NCBI RefSeq assembly: GCF_007655135.1
Contig: NC_045134.1
Span: 20,236,568 to 20,300,567 of the forward strand
Reading direction: 5' to 3'
From: Punica granatum
Taxonomy: Eukaryota > Streptophyta > Magnoliopsida > Myrtales > Lythraceae
Length of the DNA: 64,000 nucleotides
A program made the translations under genes and the position numbers. Below the pieces are notes generated by a model. The model saw nothing but the letters and a program-made list of their open reading frames with translations, did no database searches and had not been told where the DNA came from. This document shows positions 1 through 12,029 of this stretch, piece by piece; within the stretch, counting starts at the first letter, position 1; each line of letters starts with the position of its first letter.

Positions 1-1261
1 GTTGGGTATTCTGTATAAAAATACAGTTATCGGACTAATCATTTCACTCGACTTAAACAAATCCTAGAAAATGGTTAGGCGGAACTCTAGGTTCCAAATC
101 TAGAGTCAAAATACAAGTTTGGATCAATTCAGTGGTAATTCAGTGTCACAACACCGAATCACTATAAAAACAATCTACACACATGATATTCGATTCTCTT
201 TTCCAAATTTCCAACAAAGGCAGAATACTAAAACATTGGCACGTGTTTGATTGCTTAGCATATGGCATTTGCTTGCAAAAACACTTTTGGATTAATAAAC
301 TTGTTAATCCACGTACATTCGGTAAATACAAAACACCTTGTCTGTTATTAACATGTTGCGTGTTATCTTTCCGCACTTGTTTGCCATACGGGTCGAGCTT
401 GATCCCTAGGCCGAATAATATTAGGGTTCAACACCCTAATCATCGAGCACAAGGTTCAACGCCCTAATCAACACTCACAGAGTCCAACGCCCTATTCAGT
501 GAGAGCGTCCATTGAATTTCAGTTCTTCGGTCTTTTTCCCTAAACTCACGGTGAGTTAGAGTGGAATAATAACCGAACGCGAGTCGACTGGAATTCGGCC
601 ATTTGTAATTTGTATTTATTGTTTTCGAGAAACATTGTAAGGACTTTTATTTTGTACATTCTTTTCTGTAAGAATTCCAGTCGGTGAGCGAACGGTCCGA
701 GAGTCGAACTAATCGAATCGGTTTAATGCTTGCCCAAAGGAAAGTAAGCCCAAGAACTCACGGTTTTGGTTCACGCAGGGATTCAACCTCCATGGTTAGA
801 TGAACTGTAACGCAAGATTGTGAACCAACTCCCTGACATAAGAGTTTAATTCTCTCTCGGCTTCTCAACCGACCTCGTTTAGTTCACCGAATTTTCGGTG
901 TCAAAACGTGCGAGCCGAGTGCAGCTTAATTCATGCGGTAAATCATAAAACATGTAGGCCTAGCAAACCAGAGTACCGAAAGGGCGTGCGGGATATAGGC
1001 CCGCACGTAACATGAACCCTCGAACACGGATTTTCCGGTTCCGCACAGACCAATGCCTTAACAATCACTAGGTGTTCCATACCCCTAGACCCCGGGTAAC
1101 TTATCCGCCCTCGACCTTTGGGTCGTAAAATGATAAGTGGCGACTCCTTCTCTCACGCGTGTCCGTCACGCGTCCCCACGGGAAGGTGGACACTCCCAAG
1201 CCGCGCGATCCAAAAGCGCACAATGCGGGCCCCGACGAGAGTCCACATTCGGGTCCGTACA
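1..1261 (+). repeat. Ogre/Tat-type LTR, 3' (U5) part (LTR-a), cut by the window start
   Basis: Positions 1-1261 match, in reverse complement and base for base over long stretches, about 13603-12030, which is the LTR part that ends just before the Ogre primer site. Both copies end in GGGTCCGTACA, so this copy ends at 1261 with a canonical CA. The sequence after 1261 is unrelated (Harbinger transposase), so there is no primer site and this is a solo or broken LTR. It lacks the 313-bp MITE found in the other copy and so serves as an empty-site reference. It holds no credible coding sequence. Confidence 0.8.
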
Positions 1262-1570
1262 ATAGTACACCAGCTCTTTAGTGAAGTAGTCCTCACAAGT
1301 TGATTGTGACCTGTAATGCGACTTTTATTTACTTTCTTCTTTTTGGGTTTGGATGAAGTGCTTCCCCTAGACTCCCCCAGTTGTATCATCTTCAGTATTT
1401 CAAGGCATTGCTCTTATGTATCATCGAAGAACTCCTCTTCTATCCAATCCAAGGGATCCATAGAGAAGTTAAATTCATCATAGCAAAACCATCTGAGCTT
1501 TCTGGCCACGTTTGGAGGATGGATATTCGAGAAGTGGTTTCAAAGGACATCAATGAGTAGAAATGAGAAG
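1262..1570 (-). pseudogene. PIF/Harbinger transposase, N-terminal fragment
   Basis: Read on the minus strand, this stretch starts after a leader that matches the end of the facing arm (5040-5115). It encodes pieces typical of the start of plant Harbinger transposases: an acidic stretch, a Ser/Lys-rich linker, then RITGHNQLV, which resembles the RDRxxGHERL region of the family. The reading is interrupted by stops, and the gene is cut at 1262 where LTR-a begins. The DDE catalytic core is absent. Identification rests on short motifs and on the position directly after a Harbinger ORF1 copy. Confidence 0.45.
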
Positions 1571-1819
1571 ATGTAAGTGAGTAAATATGATATGAGATTG
1601 AAAGCATTTTATAGAGAGGAAGTGATAGAAACGGCTAGTTTCGAACAACTAGTTTTTTAGATTTAGATGAATTAGTAATTTTTAATAAGACATGTTATTA
1701 GTGAAATCTAAATGTTATTAAATAGATGAGATTACGATGGTACACCATTCGATTAATTGTCAAATTATAAATACGATTGAAATGGAAATTAGAACTACAT
1801 AATGGGGAACACCTTTCCC

Positions 1820-2951
1820 GTAAGATCTACTATTAATTGTTCATAAATGACAAGTGCTTCCAGAGGAATGAGATATTTGTCTACAGAAATGAGATGCTAC
1901 AACAATGTGATACCCTCCAATTGGGCACGCCTTTTCTTTATAGCAATTTCCTTCCTCATTAGGTTGACTTCCACCTCTCTCATCTCTAACTCCTCTGCCT
2001 TGAGCTTCCTCATATGTTCATACCTAGACGCTATTGAATCACATCGGGATGAGATAACTTTCGCTCCTCATCGGTAGAAAGAACCTACTTACATTTTGTC
2101 TTTCTCTTTGCTGCGTCTCTGCCTTTTGGACTAGGTAGCACATCCTCATTGGAGTTGGATGATGTCGTGTACCCCTTCGCCTCCGAGAGCATTTGTCTTA
2201 GTTCTCTTCGAACTAATAGGTTTGATTTTGTTTTGTGCTTATCTTTATATGGCTGGTGCGCCACCTCCATGGCATCGTCTTCGTTTGCTCCGCTTTGACA
2301 ACGACGCTCAGTAGTTTCGCAGCACCCCTGGAAGCTCCCGTAAAATCGGTTAACCTTATACCACTATTACTTCAAGGCATTATTTATTTTCTTCGAGAAG
2401 ATGAAATTGTTGTGTTGGCAGCAATATTTGTTAATTATGTCCTAGAATTGCTCGGCGGCATGATTGTCGTCGACCACAAAATCTTTCTAATATAATAGCC
2501 AACCAATAATTAGCGGCTCATCTTGTTCTCACTCCCATTTATTCGAAGTGCGACCGTCTGTATGTTCCGCTTCAAGAACCTCAACATCGTCATCGTGGAT
2601 ATCGATAACCTCTAAGCCACCGGTTGGCAATTGAGTGAATGGTGAACCACCCGGTGTCAAATGTGGGGATTAATCGAACGCAACAGCACTTCTAGATGCG
2701 GACCCCGTGCCACCCGCATGTCCATAATACGTAGAAGGGTGTTGATGATGATAATATGGATGATATGGATGCTGATAACTTGGAAGAGGAAATTTTTGAT
2801 TTGGATGTGGACAATTTGGATTTGGAGGAAGATAATTCGGATTTGGATGAAAATTGGGAATTTGATAATATGGATTTTGGGGGAAATTCGAATTGGGTAT
2901 GTAAGACTAGGGAGTATTTGATTTTTGTGGAAATTGATTTGGATCCGCCAT
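1820..2951 (-). pseudogene. PIF/Harbinger ORF1 (Myb/SANT-like, NAM-associated type), inverted broken copy
   Basis: The start codon at 2951-2949 follows the same A-rich context as the facing copy at 3679. The N-terminus is an Asn/Pro/His-rich low-complexity tail, as in the facing copy. The C-terminal part (about 2100-1820) is the antisense of a Glu/Lys-rich segment that aligns with 4590-4870. The middle, where the Myb/SANT-like domain should lie, is poorly preserved, and several frameshifts and stops break the frame. In PIF elements ORF1 is a DNA-binding partner of the transposase, and many plant genomes annotate it as glutathione S-transferase T3-like. Inference: a decayed ORF1. Confidence 0.6.
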
Positions 2952-2971
2952 TTTTTTCTCGTAGAAGAAGG

Positions 2972-3000
2972 AGGACGAGGACGAGGACGAGGACGAGGAG
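2972..3000 (+). repeat. GAGGAC hexanucleotide repeat
   Basis: About four to five tandem copies of a GGACGA hexamer. On the minus strand it lies just upstream of the ORF1 start of the inverted Harbinger copy, and it is absent from the facing arm, so it expanded after the duplication. Confidence 0.8.
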
Positions 3001-3678
3001 GTATAGAGTAATTTGGTTTGAAATTGAAGTGAGGTTTATGCCAGTATTTATAGGAAAAAAAATTACAATAAAATTTTAAAAAATTGTTGAATTTGGCCGT
3101 TGGCTGCAAATAAAAATAAAAATAAAAAGGGGAAATTGGTTGCCGCCTAGGGCTAAGGGCAAAGATAAAAAAAAAACAAGAAATTGGCGCCGAGGGCAAC
3201 TCTATGCAAAGGCGTGAGGAGAGACGCGCCTCGCATTGTAGATGCGCGCTGCATCTTCACCAGTCGCATGCATTTCTGATGTGCTCTCTCCAATGCCAGT
3301 TGGCATGGAAAGACAGGGCGACCGGCCCCATTATAGACATTGGAAAGAATGATGCACGAGCGAGGGGAAGATGATGCTCGCGTTTTTGACGCGAGGGACG
3401 TCCCGCCTCTGCACAGAGATGCCCTTGGTGCCAATCATTAGATGTCGCGTGGCAGCCCTAGCCCCAAGCAACAACTAATTTTTTATTTTTATTTATTTTT
3501 TTAAATCAACTACTCCAAATTTGGCCATTGGTGACCAATGGTCAAATTCAACAATTTTTTTAAAAATTTTCTTATAATTTTTTTCTAAAAAAATTCCTAT
3601 AAATTCTTGCATAAACTCCATTTCAATTTCAACCCAAGTTTCTGTATACCACCTTCTTCTTCTATTACAAGGAAAAAA

Positions 3679-4870
3679 ATGTCGGATCCAAATTCATTTC
3701 CACAAAATCCGAATGCACACGGGGTTTACTTGCCCAATTCAAACTTCCCCAAAAATTCAAATTCTCAAATTCTCAATTCTCATTCAAATCCGAATTATCC
3801 CCCTCCAAGTCTGAATCATCCCCATCCAAATCCGAATTTTCCCCTTCCAAATTATCATCATCCACATCCTTCTTCGTATAATGACATGCGAGTTCACCCT
3901 CCCAATTTATGGGTGCCATGGGGTTCGCTTCAGGAAGGGTTGTTGGGTTCGATTAATCCCCACGTTTGACACGGGAGGGTTCACCATTCACTCAATTGCC
4001 AATCGGTTGCCTAAAGGGTGTCGACGTCCACGATAACGATGTTGAGCTGAAGACACGGTTGGTCGCACTTCGAATAAATGGGAACAGGATGAGCTGTTTA
4101 TAAGTGATTGGTTATCCGATGGGAAAGATTCCGTGGTCGATGATGATCAAACCGCCGGACAATTCTATGACAAAATCAACGAACATTGCCGCCAACACAA
4201 CAACGCCATCTTCTTAAAGAAAACATATGACACATTGAAGCAACGGTGGTATAAGAACAACCGATTTTGTGGGAGCTTCCAAGGATGCTACAAGATTGCT
4301 GTGGAGCGAATGAAGACCATGTCATGGAGGTGGCGCACCAACTATAAAGAGTAGCACAAAACGAAATTAAATTTCAGTGTGTTGTTGCATTGGAAGATAC
4401 TATGGAAGGAGCCGAATGGAGACCAGTTTAGGATCCAACTAATAGTTCGAAGAGAACTAAGACAAATGCTTCCAGGGTTACACAACATCATCCAACCCTG
4501 ATGTGAATGTGGGCCCTTTACCTTGTCCAGAATGTAGAGACACAACAAAGACAAAGACAAAAGGTAAGAAGGTTCTTTCTCCGATAAGGCGGTCGAAGTT
4601 ATCTCATCCCGAAGTGATTTGAGAATGTCTAGGTATGAGCACACGAGAAAGCTTAAGGTAGAGGAGTTCAAGATGAGATAATTGGAAGCCGAGCTAAAGA
4701 AGGAGGAAATTACGGAAAAGAAAAGGCGTGTGCCGCATACCCAATTGGTGGATTTGAAACTGTTGTCGCATTTCATTTCTATAAACAAGTCTTTCATGCC
4801 ACCGGAAGCATGTGTCATTCATGAACAATTCATAGCAGATCTTATAGGAAATGTGTTCCCCTTTATGTAG
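3679..4870 (+). pseudogene. PIF/Harbinger ORF1 (Myb/SANT-like, NAM-associated type), broken
   Basis: The first segment (ATG at 3679, stop at 3969) is an Asn/Pro/His-rich tail. A different frame (about 4085-4354) then encodes a good Myb/SANT-like trihelix segment, with WEQDELFISDWL followed by QTAGQFYDKINEHC and LKQRWYKNNRFCGSF. A last segment (4682-4870) is a Glu/Lys-rich C-terminus. This order matches the plant PIF ORF1 family, which binds element DNA and helps the transposase. At least three frame changes and stops make it a pseudogene. An old host gene of the same family cannot be excluded, but the inverted partner and the transposase leader downstream favour an element. Confidence 0.7.
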
Positions 4871-5330
4871 TTGTAATTTTCATTTCAACCGTATTTATAA
4901 TTTCTAAATTAATCAAATGGTGTACTATTGTAATATCATCCATTTAATAAAATATATATTTCACTAATAGCATGTCTTATTGAAAATTACTAATTAATCT
5001 AAATCTAAAAAAACTACCCGTTGGAAACTAACCTTTCTATCACTTCCTTTCTATAAAATGCGTTCAATCTCATATCAAATTCATTCACTTACATCCTATC
5101 TAATGTTGTTAAAATCGCGATTCTACATCGTGGAATTGGACGATTTTACACCTCCACATGGGTCTGCCGAGCTATCAGTTGATAAAATCGAATGTTTGCT
5201 TAGAAACGGCCTGGAATGCGATTTAACTCCATTCAATCGTTGGAATTGTTCGTTTGTATGCGAGTTTAACGTTTCAGACAAATTATGCAAGTTGGGGCTT
5301 TTTAAAAAAAAAAATTAAAAGGCCAAATTC
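4871..5330 (+). other. Harbinger intergenic and transposase leader remnant
   Basis: After ORF1 comes AT-rich sequence with a TATAAAA at about 5052 and a short leader (5060-5110) that mirrors the one in front of the transposase start in the left arm. Beyond 5115 the homology stops. A short ORF at 5058-5318 has no recognisable domain. The transposase gene itself is missing here. Confidence 0.45.
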
Positions 5331-5339
5331 TGTAATTTG

Positions 5340-5915
5340 GAGCACACAGCCACATACCTCTATCTTCATTCTCTTCCTCCTTTTACACTCGACTCTGCTT
5401 CTCCTTTCACTCTCGACTCCACACTTGACACTCGACAATTGAGAGCTTGACATCAAAGGCGAGGGATTCCACATCGGCTCCGGTCATGATCGTGATAAGT
5501 TACCAATTTTGCGCGCCCTACCCACATTCGATCTCTGCCAATCCGAAGTAATAGAGGTGAGAATTCTCCATTTTAGGGCTTTCAATTTTGCAGGCATCCA
5601 CTGCTGCTCTTCTTAATTGGTGTCAAGCCTCAATAAGGGTGAACAACCCCTCCCCAATTGCTCCCCATTTTCTTCTACTTTACAGTTTCAACATTTGAAT
5701 TGGGCTTCGAAGAAAAGCCTTACCTGGCCCTCTTTATACTGATTTGAGATTGCTGACTTCATTTGGATGGTTTATAGCTTTTGAGTCACTAATTGCTTAT
5801 TACGAATCTGAAATGAACTTGGGCTTATTGTTGATTTCTAGTTCATACTAATGGAATTACGAATTTGGTTGACCTATGCAGCAACTTATTGATCCCTTTT
5901 CATGTATATATATAC

Positions 5916-5953
<38 letters not shown>

Positions 5954-6488
5954 CATATATGCATTAAGTGATGGATTGGCTCTTCTCTCCATTCTTGATG
6001 TAACTTCTAGATTTGCAATTTTCTCAAGGACTTGGTACAATATTTGAGTGGGTTATATGGTTCCTCTAATTTGATAACTAATTGATTGTTTTTTCATACA
6101 AAGAAGAGAAGAGAACAAATGTTAGCTTTAGCTTCCACCAATAAAAGGTCAACTTTTGCTTTTACCACTAAAGAAGTGAGGATAAATGCTACTGGAAGTA
6201 GGACTGATGTTGGATGGCATCATGAGTGTGATGTCGATGGCAACGGGAAGAAAGTGAAATTCAATTATAGTAGTAAGATCTTGACCGATGGAATTTTTCG
6301 TCTCAAGCATCAGTTGACATGCACAAAAAAGGATGTGGAGCCATGTTTATCGGTGCTCGAGAATGTTAAGGTTGAAATGATTGAGCAAACCAAGTTAGTC
6401 ATGCATTGCCTAGAAAACTACAGCGAACGTATGCAGTTGGGCAAATCAGACAATAATATCTCTTTCAGTTTCCCGAGTGACCTCCAAA
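5340..6488 (+). pseudogene. 5' end of a BED zinc-finger (hAT-transposase-like) gene, truncated
   Basis: A pyrimidine-rich leader (5340-5558) is followed by a probable intron (donor at about 5559 GTGAGAA, acceptor near 6100). The second exon opens at the ATG at 6119. Its protein has the plant hAT/BED signature: VGWHHECDVDGNGKKVKFNY, then IFRLKHQLTCTKKDVEPC. In functional relatives the KFNYSS segment reads CxxC; here both zinc-binding cysteines are replaced (Phe and Ser), so the finger is probably dead. The reading frame runs into LTR sequence at about 6489 and the remaining domains (hAT dimerisation and others) are absent. Splice sites are inferred. Confidence 0.6.
5917..5952. repeat. (TA)n microsatellite
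   Basis: A run of TA dinucleotides, almost uninterrupted, lying in the inferred intron of the BED zinc-finger fragment. Confidence 0.95.
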
Positions 6489-7216
6489 GAGCAGAAAAGT
6501 CCGTTTTCAACGGAAATTCATAAACGGAGGTCCTTTTTGTGGAAACTTGACGCCGGATGGTTGGTAAACCCAGTGCTACTCATCTCGACGCTCAACGTGA
6601 AATCCTCAGACGGAATCTCACAATCCATCTAGACCCTCAGAACACCGTTTTAGGGTTTCAGATGCAATTTTTCATTCCTTCGAGCCCAATTCTCAACGAA
6701 CAGAGATTACAGTGATCTCCGGCTCGCCCAAGCAACTCAGAAAGCATTCTGAGAAATTCACCTTCGGACTCTTAGGACGTCTCCGGCTTCACATTGACAA
6801 TACCGACTTATTTGTCAATAATTCAGTCTGATTGAAAATGCATGTCAAAACGACCGATTCGGAATACAGACAAGAGATGCGCATTCCGAAATGGCTAATT
6901 TTGCTCTGAATGCGTAAAATGAACAAAACCGGCTTCTGAGCCAAAAATCACACAAATCTTCCTTTGGGCAAAATGGAGGATTTCGGGCTCGATTAAATCA
7001 TTTTCGCACGCACAATGACAATTCGACGTTCGTTTGATTCACGAACCTCGAACACGCGATCAATCGAGACCCGAACTTTGGCCCGAACTTCCCTTGTGAC
7101 CCGTGGGGCCCACAGCCACACTCACGGCCACCTCATCCATGCCATTGCCGCCCCTCCCATTGTCTTCTTCTTCCATTCAACTTGCCTTATCCTTCTGTGG
7201 AAATATTAAGCCTACC
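6489..7216 (+). repeat. LTR fragment, U3 part (LTR-d)
   Basis: The start matches 21480 onward (the GAGTGACCTCCAA motif, then ACTTGACGC). The second half matches 16123-16496 closely, including the CTCGAACACGCGAT and GTGACCCGTGGGGCCCAC stretches. It is therefore the U3 of the same LTR family, plus orientation. It stops abruptly at about 7216, where minus-strand Ogre gag begins, so the TATA box and R/U5 are missing. The short ORF at 7015-7209 is not credible as a gene. Confidence 0.7.
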
Positions 7217-9711
7217 ATTCCAGTGACTTGCCCATCTGCTCAACGACCTTATACTCGCTTGCTTTGATCACCTTCATGAAAGCTTCGGCTTCCTGCTCGG
7301 TGACCTTCTTTGTAGGGAGTGGTGCGGCTTCTAGAATGGTTGAGAATGAAGCAGCAGGAGCCTTCCCTTTGTCCGCAGGCTCTGGGCCCTGATAAACGCG
7401 ACTTGAGCCCGTGATACCCATCGCGCTCGTTTCCTACCTCGTATTGGCGACCTCGCCCCCGTAATTCCAGGGAACTTGGTGGTCCTGATATGGTTCCTTT
7501 GCAGGAACCTCGATGACGAATGGGGCGGAAGTAGCTACCACTTCTGCTGGAGTACAGTGGATGATGAACGGAACCGGAGTCACCTGAACGTCTTCTTCTT
7601 CTTCTCCGATAGCAGCTATGCTGATCATATTGATGGAAGGTCCTAGACCTGATCCATTGTCAGGGGGAGGGTTCACGTGCACATTCAACTGTTTCACCTC
7701 ATTTAAGGAAATCTGTCTTGTGTCAATCATCTCCTGGATTTTGTCCCGAAGTCTCCAGTAATTATCCAGGGTGTGACCAGGAGCACCCTAATGAAATTCA
7801 CAGCGCAAGTTTTGATACTACACTGTAGGGTCGAAGTTAGGACCGGACACCTCTGTTTTGATCTTATTGCCTGCGAGAAGCTGCCTAAATATTTGGGAGG
7901 GAAGAGCTGGTAGAGTGGTGTACTGCTTGCACGGATGCGATTGAGCAGCATTGCCCTGTTGAGTTCTCGGGGCTGGAGCACGTTGAGCCGGCTGAGGAGA
8001 TCTCGAAGTCGGGGGTCTACCTTGTTGAGCCTGAGCAGGAGCGTACTGTTGCGGCGGTGGCGGCTGAATAACAGTGGGGATAGTTGGGGAGTATGCCTAC
8101 TCCGCTGGATAGAACTGCGTATAATGCATGGGGTGTGCATATCCCTGAGAAGTCTGCGGTGCAGGGGTGTAGTCCACCGAAATTGGCTGCGAAGTCTGGC
8201 GCTCGGAATTAACGGTGCCAATGGTCGTATCTTTGCCTCTCCTGGAGGTTCCAACAGTCTGCTTCTTCGATGTCTCTCTGTCCTTCTTCCTCGATGGGCC
8301 AACAATCCTCCCTAGCTTAACGCCCATGTCAAGCTTCTTTCCTGCTTCGATCAGGTCTGAGAATGAGAAAGTATGAACCAAAAGGTGTGAATAGTATGCA
8401 CCCCTGAGCGTGGAGTGGAACAGCTGGACTTGTTGTCACTCGGTGATCAGGGGAATATGTTTCGCTGCTTTTCCCCTCCACTGGGCTGCATATGCCTCAA
8501 AGGTCTGATCTTCTTTCATTTGTATCAAGCTGAGATCGAGGAGAGTAGGGGGTGTCTCCGCGCAGAATCGATACTGATTAAGGAACTTCTGAGAAAAATA
8601 TGTCCATGTAGAGATGTCACCGGCCTTCAAGGTCATAAACCAATCTAAGGTTGATCCCGTAAGACTATCTTGAAAAGTCTAAATGACAAACTCTTCGTAA
8701 TCCTAGTATGACAGCATTTTGCTCCGATAGTGACGGAGATGATGTCGCGCATTCTTGGTCCCGTCATACCTCTCGAAGTCTGGGATTTTGATCTTAGGGG
8801 GCAGTGGCATGCCCGGGAAGAGAATCCAGTTGTGATCGTCGTAATCAAATTGAGAACTCCCTGCTCGGAGGGCTTTGATTGTCTCTTCCATCTTTTTCGG
8901 TCTTTTGTCCTGCTGTGTCTCCGCTTCGGGGAGAAAGTTTGTCAGTGGAGCTGCATGGGCTGCCTGAGAAGGCGTGCCAGGTTCAAGGGGAGGAATATTT
9001 AGTGGAGGTGGAGCTTGGTAAGAAAGGCCCATGTAGGGTTGTGAAGCTTGGAAAGGAAAATGCTCAGCGGTATGAGCAGGAGCGGGTGCGCTCATCATCG
9101 AAGAAACTGTTGGAGGTAGAATTGTGTAGACAGGGTGTTGAGCCGGCATGGATAATGGCGGCGGTGCATGCACAGCGGAGTCTGCGGATAGAAAGGCTGC
9201 TAGTGGCAATGGAACAGACGTAGAAACAGGGGGTGGCGGCAGAGGATCATTGATCGGATAGACTGCCTGCACGTGCGTCATTGCACACGTCCTCGCTTTC
9301 CGAAACATAAATCGGTGAGACCACTGGGTTCGGATCTACAGTTGTCCTGTGCTTCAGAGGCGGAGTGAAGCTCGAGGAAGCCCGATTCTGATCTCGGAGC
9401 ATGGTCATGATTTCATTCATATTCGTGGCCATATTAGCTGCAAGCTGATTGACCATTCCCTCGAGTGCCGCGATACGCGCGGAATCGTCGGAGTTGGAAG
9501 ATGACTGAACTGTTGGTAGCGGGAGATGCACTGAAGGAGCGCTCGAATACCCCGGTGGAATGCCTGTGGGCGTTGGGGGCGATAAAGCTTGTAATATAGG
9601 CGGTTGAGAATGCATCGGAGTTGGTGGATTATCCTCCTCGGGCCTAGTGTGCTGTATTTCCTCCGCCATTCTAGCTCTCAAGCGAGTGTTGTAACAGTGC
9701 AACGTCGCCAA
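7217..9711 (-). pseudogene. gag: Ogre/Tat gag, interrupted
   Basis: Starts at the ATG at 9711 with MATLHCYNTRLRARMAEEI, then a Pro/Ser-rich region, a short predicted coiled coil (about residues 75-105, RIAALEGMVNQLAANM), another Pro-rich linker and the Tat-type capsid core. The core includes IKIPDFERYDGTKNARHHL (about 8790-8730) and the retrotransposon-gag segment WTYFSQKFLNQYRF to FEAYAAQWRGKAAKH (8636-8436). Further down, frames shift several times (8381-8097, 8305-7727, 7730-7434, 7421-7217). No zinc knuckle or protease is reached before the junction at 7216. Gag would form the cytoplasmic particle for reverse transcription. Confidence 0.7.
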
Positions 9712-9990
9712 TTGCGATTACCTGTACGTATAAATGTATAAGCACGATTGATGTTTGATTGACTCGAGTGTAAAAAAAAATGATGTAAATGAATGAATTG
9801 TATGAAATGCATGAGTTTCAAAACACTAATGCCATTACATCGACTTGATTTAAGTTCCATAATTTACAAAGATAGTACTTTTGAAAAAGAAAAGAACGTA
9901 AACATAAAATCGACATCCTACTACGCTCGACAACCGAGTGAGCGCTGCATAGGTCTGAACGGGGCAAAAAGACGTTGTTGACTAGTGAAC

Positions 9991-11427
9991 TCAAGGATGG
10001 GGAACTTTGCGCTTTTCTGCACGCACTCGGTCCAAAGTAGTTCTAAAACGCACTATTTCCCGGTCTTGGTTCGCAATGTGCGCGCGTGCGTGAGCTAGTT
10101 CCCTTTCGAGCTCTTTGTGCTCTGCAAGCTCTGCGCGAGTGTCAACGAGCTCGCATCGAAGTCGATCTCGTTCTTCCTTGATAGATTGCAGTTCTGTGCG
10201 CGCTGCGGCCTGGGCGGAACTCTCGGCATCGGGAATGGATACTGGGGGAGCTTGTGGAAACGGTGCCGTTCGAGGCTGATGAACAGGTGCTAACCCCTGC
10301 GGGTGGAACTGAGCCATACATGCCGTGATAGTAGAGAAATCTTGCTCCTCGTCAATGGGATGTTCCGGGAAAAAAAGCTGTTGAATAGTCCGCGTACCCC
10401 ACAAGCGTCGAGCTTCTCGAACTCGTAGAAACCTCTCTGGGAGCGAAGCTGAAGTGTCACATGAACCGGTGAGGAGTGCGGTTCGCTTCGGTGGGAATAT
10501 CCTGTAAGCCGCCCAGTTGTCTGATGACTCGGCCTGGGAAAACAAGTGTGCTCCCTAAATGACTGATTAAAGGAAGTCCTACCACTGATGGACATCCGAT
10601 AGCCATGGGACCGCCGGGATTCCAGCGAGCGGCCCACAGAAACTGTGCTGGAGTAAGATCCTCCATGAATTGCCTCCAATCGGTGTAATTACGCTCGAAA
10701 GGTTGAAACACATGAAGCAGACGAGCAAATGAGGGAGCGTTCGTTAGTGATGTAGGAAAATGGGTGGGATACGCTGAACGGTCTGATGTGTGCGAGGAGC
10801 CAAATCTACAGGAGGTGCGGAGACCCTCTCATTCTGCAGCGCCAAACCTCTCGTACATAGTCAAGAGACCGAACAGTCTCAATCAAGACAGTTTCAACAT
10901 AACTATGGCCTCTTACTACTTGGAGGACGACTTGGGTAAGTGCCTCGTCTATGAGGTCGGATGCGTGCGGGAACAGAATAGTCCCGAAGATGAGCAAGAT
11001 GAATCCGTGGCAGGCGTCAAACTGATAAGACTCTCCGGTAGCACAGAGTACACGAAAGCTCGCGACGAATTTCTTTACCACGAAGACCTAAAAGAACAGC
11101 TAGTCTACTCTATATCGTGGCATACTAGTTGGGCACCACGATGTCGCGAGTGGGGACGGGTCTCTGAATGAGTGCCTCGTATTCCTCTATTGTAGGGGCT
11201 AGCTCTGTCCCCTGAAAGTTGAATACAGCGTGCTGAGTGTCCCAGAAGCTTATTGCTATTCTGAGCAAGGTCCAATCAATGGGAGAATCAACAAGCAGTG
11301 TCAAGTCTCCTATGATGAGTCGGAGAAATGCGCGGTCAACAAGGCGGAATGTTCTCCAAAGGCGCATGATGTCCGCTGCTAGTGTGATGATGACATTGAG
11401 CCTAAGACAGGGATGTGAGCGATCCAT
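9991..11427 (-). pseudogene. Ogre extra ORF1 (DUF7745-like), interrupted
   Basis: The first frame (11427-11125) opens MDRSHPCLRLNVII and resembles the N-terminal part of the plant DUF7745/plant-mobile-domain-like ORF placed before gag in Ogre elements. A second frame (10711-10457) holds a conserved-looking block, WNPGGPMAIGCPSVVG then FPGRVIRQLGG. The last frame (10545-9991) is a Gln/Glu/Arg-rich C-terminus that should form a coiled coil. At least two frameshifts and several stops separate these blocks. The function of ORF1 in Ogre is not established. The position between primer site and gag is the main argument. Confidence 0.6.
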
Positions 11428-12009
11428 CCTTACCTAAATGGAGAGAATGTTGGTTCAACGTTTAAAACCAAACCAATGCAATGTCCTAGGTTGTTTTGAA
11501 AACATGCATGCAATGCAGAAAAGTAAAGTATAACTGTATCTGTTACAATGTACATCGCTCATTGTAGAAAAACAACAAAAGACCCGCCCAAAAGAAAACT
11601 AGGGGCCGACTCAAAGACCGGACTTTGGGTCGGTTGACGGCATGAAGGCAATTTTGGTCCAGCATGACGGTCCCTGTTTATGCATGGTTTCAGTGTTCTA
11701 CTGGGAAAACCACTAACTAGGGATGGGGGCTCTCGATTTAAGGGCGTCAATTCTTTAAAATCAAGCGGGGATCTTTGAGGGTCGGTTCGGGGGCAGAGCC
11801 TACTCGATCCATTCCCTTACTCGGAACCTCTAACTAACCTAGCTTCCTATTTCGGCGCCCGTGAGATTTTAGGCGAGGTACTTAGAATTCCACTAGGATT
11901 ATGCAATGCAAGTGAAGAAAGTAAATATGCTTGAAATAAATGTACGGAAAGCGGTAAATAAACATGCAAGCAAAGCAAATGGGATCGAGCCTTAACCCAC
12001 TAAGTAAAT
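11428..12009 (-). other. Ogre untranslated leader
   Basis: About 580 bp between the primer site and ORF1 with no credible reading frame. It corresponds to the 5' leader of the Ogre RNA, where packaging signals are expected. Nothing specific was recognised. Confidence 0.5.
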
Positions 12010-12026
12010 CCCTAGTGGAGTCGCCA
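12010..12026 (-). other. Ogre primer-binding site
   Basis: The minus strand reads TGGCGACTCCACTAGGG two bases after the LTR end. This begins with TGG (pairing with tRNA CCA) and is the GGCGACTCCACT type used by Ogre/Tat elements (tRNA-Arg, from general knowledge). It fixes the 3' border of the LTR at 12030. Confidence 0.8.
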
Positions 12027-12029
12027 AGC

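Larger units (their letters stand above)
1565..5115. repeat. large imperfect palindrome of two Harbinger copies, head-to-head
   Basis: The left arm (about 1565-3075) and right arm (about 3540-5115) are inverted copies of the same unit: a transposase leader at the outer end and ORF1 with its start codon toward the centre. The central 460 bp (3080-3540) carry a GC-rich part with a repeated GATGCG/GACGCG motif that I cannot assign. The arms differ by many substitutions and indels, so the duplication is old. No terminal inverted repeats or target duplication were found. Confidence 0.65.

Noticed and set aside
7935..8315. 126-codon plus-strand ORF
   Set aside because: It is antisense to Ogre gag and rich in Arg/Ser/Leu, as expected for a shadow frame.
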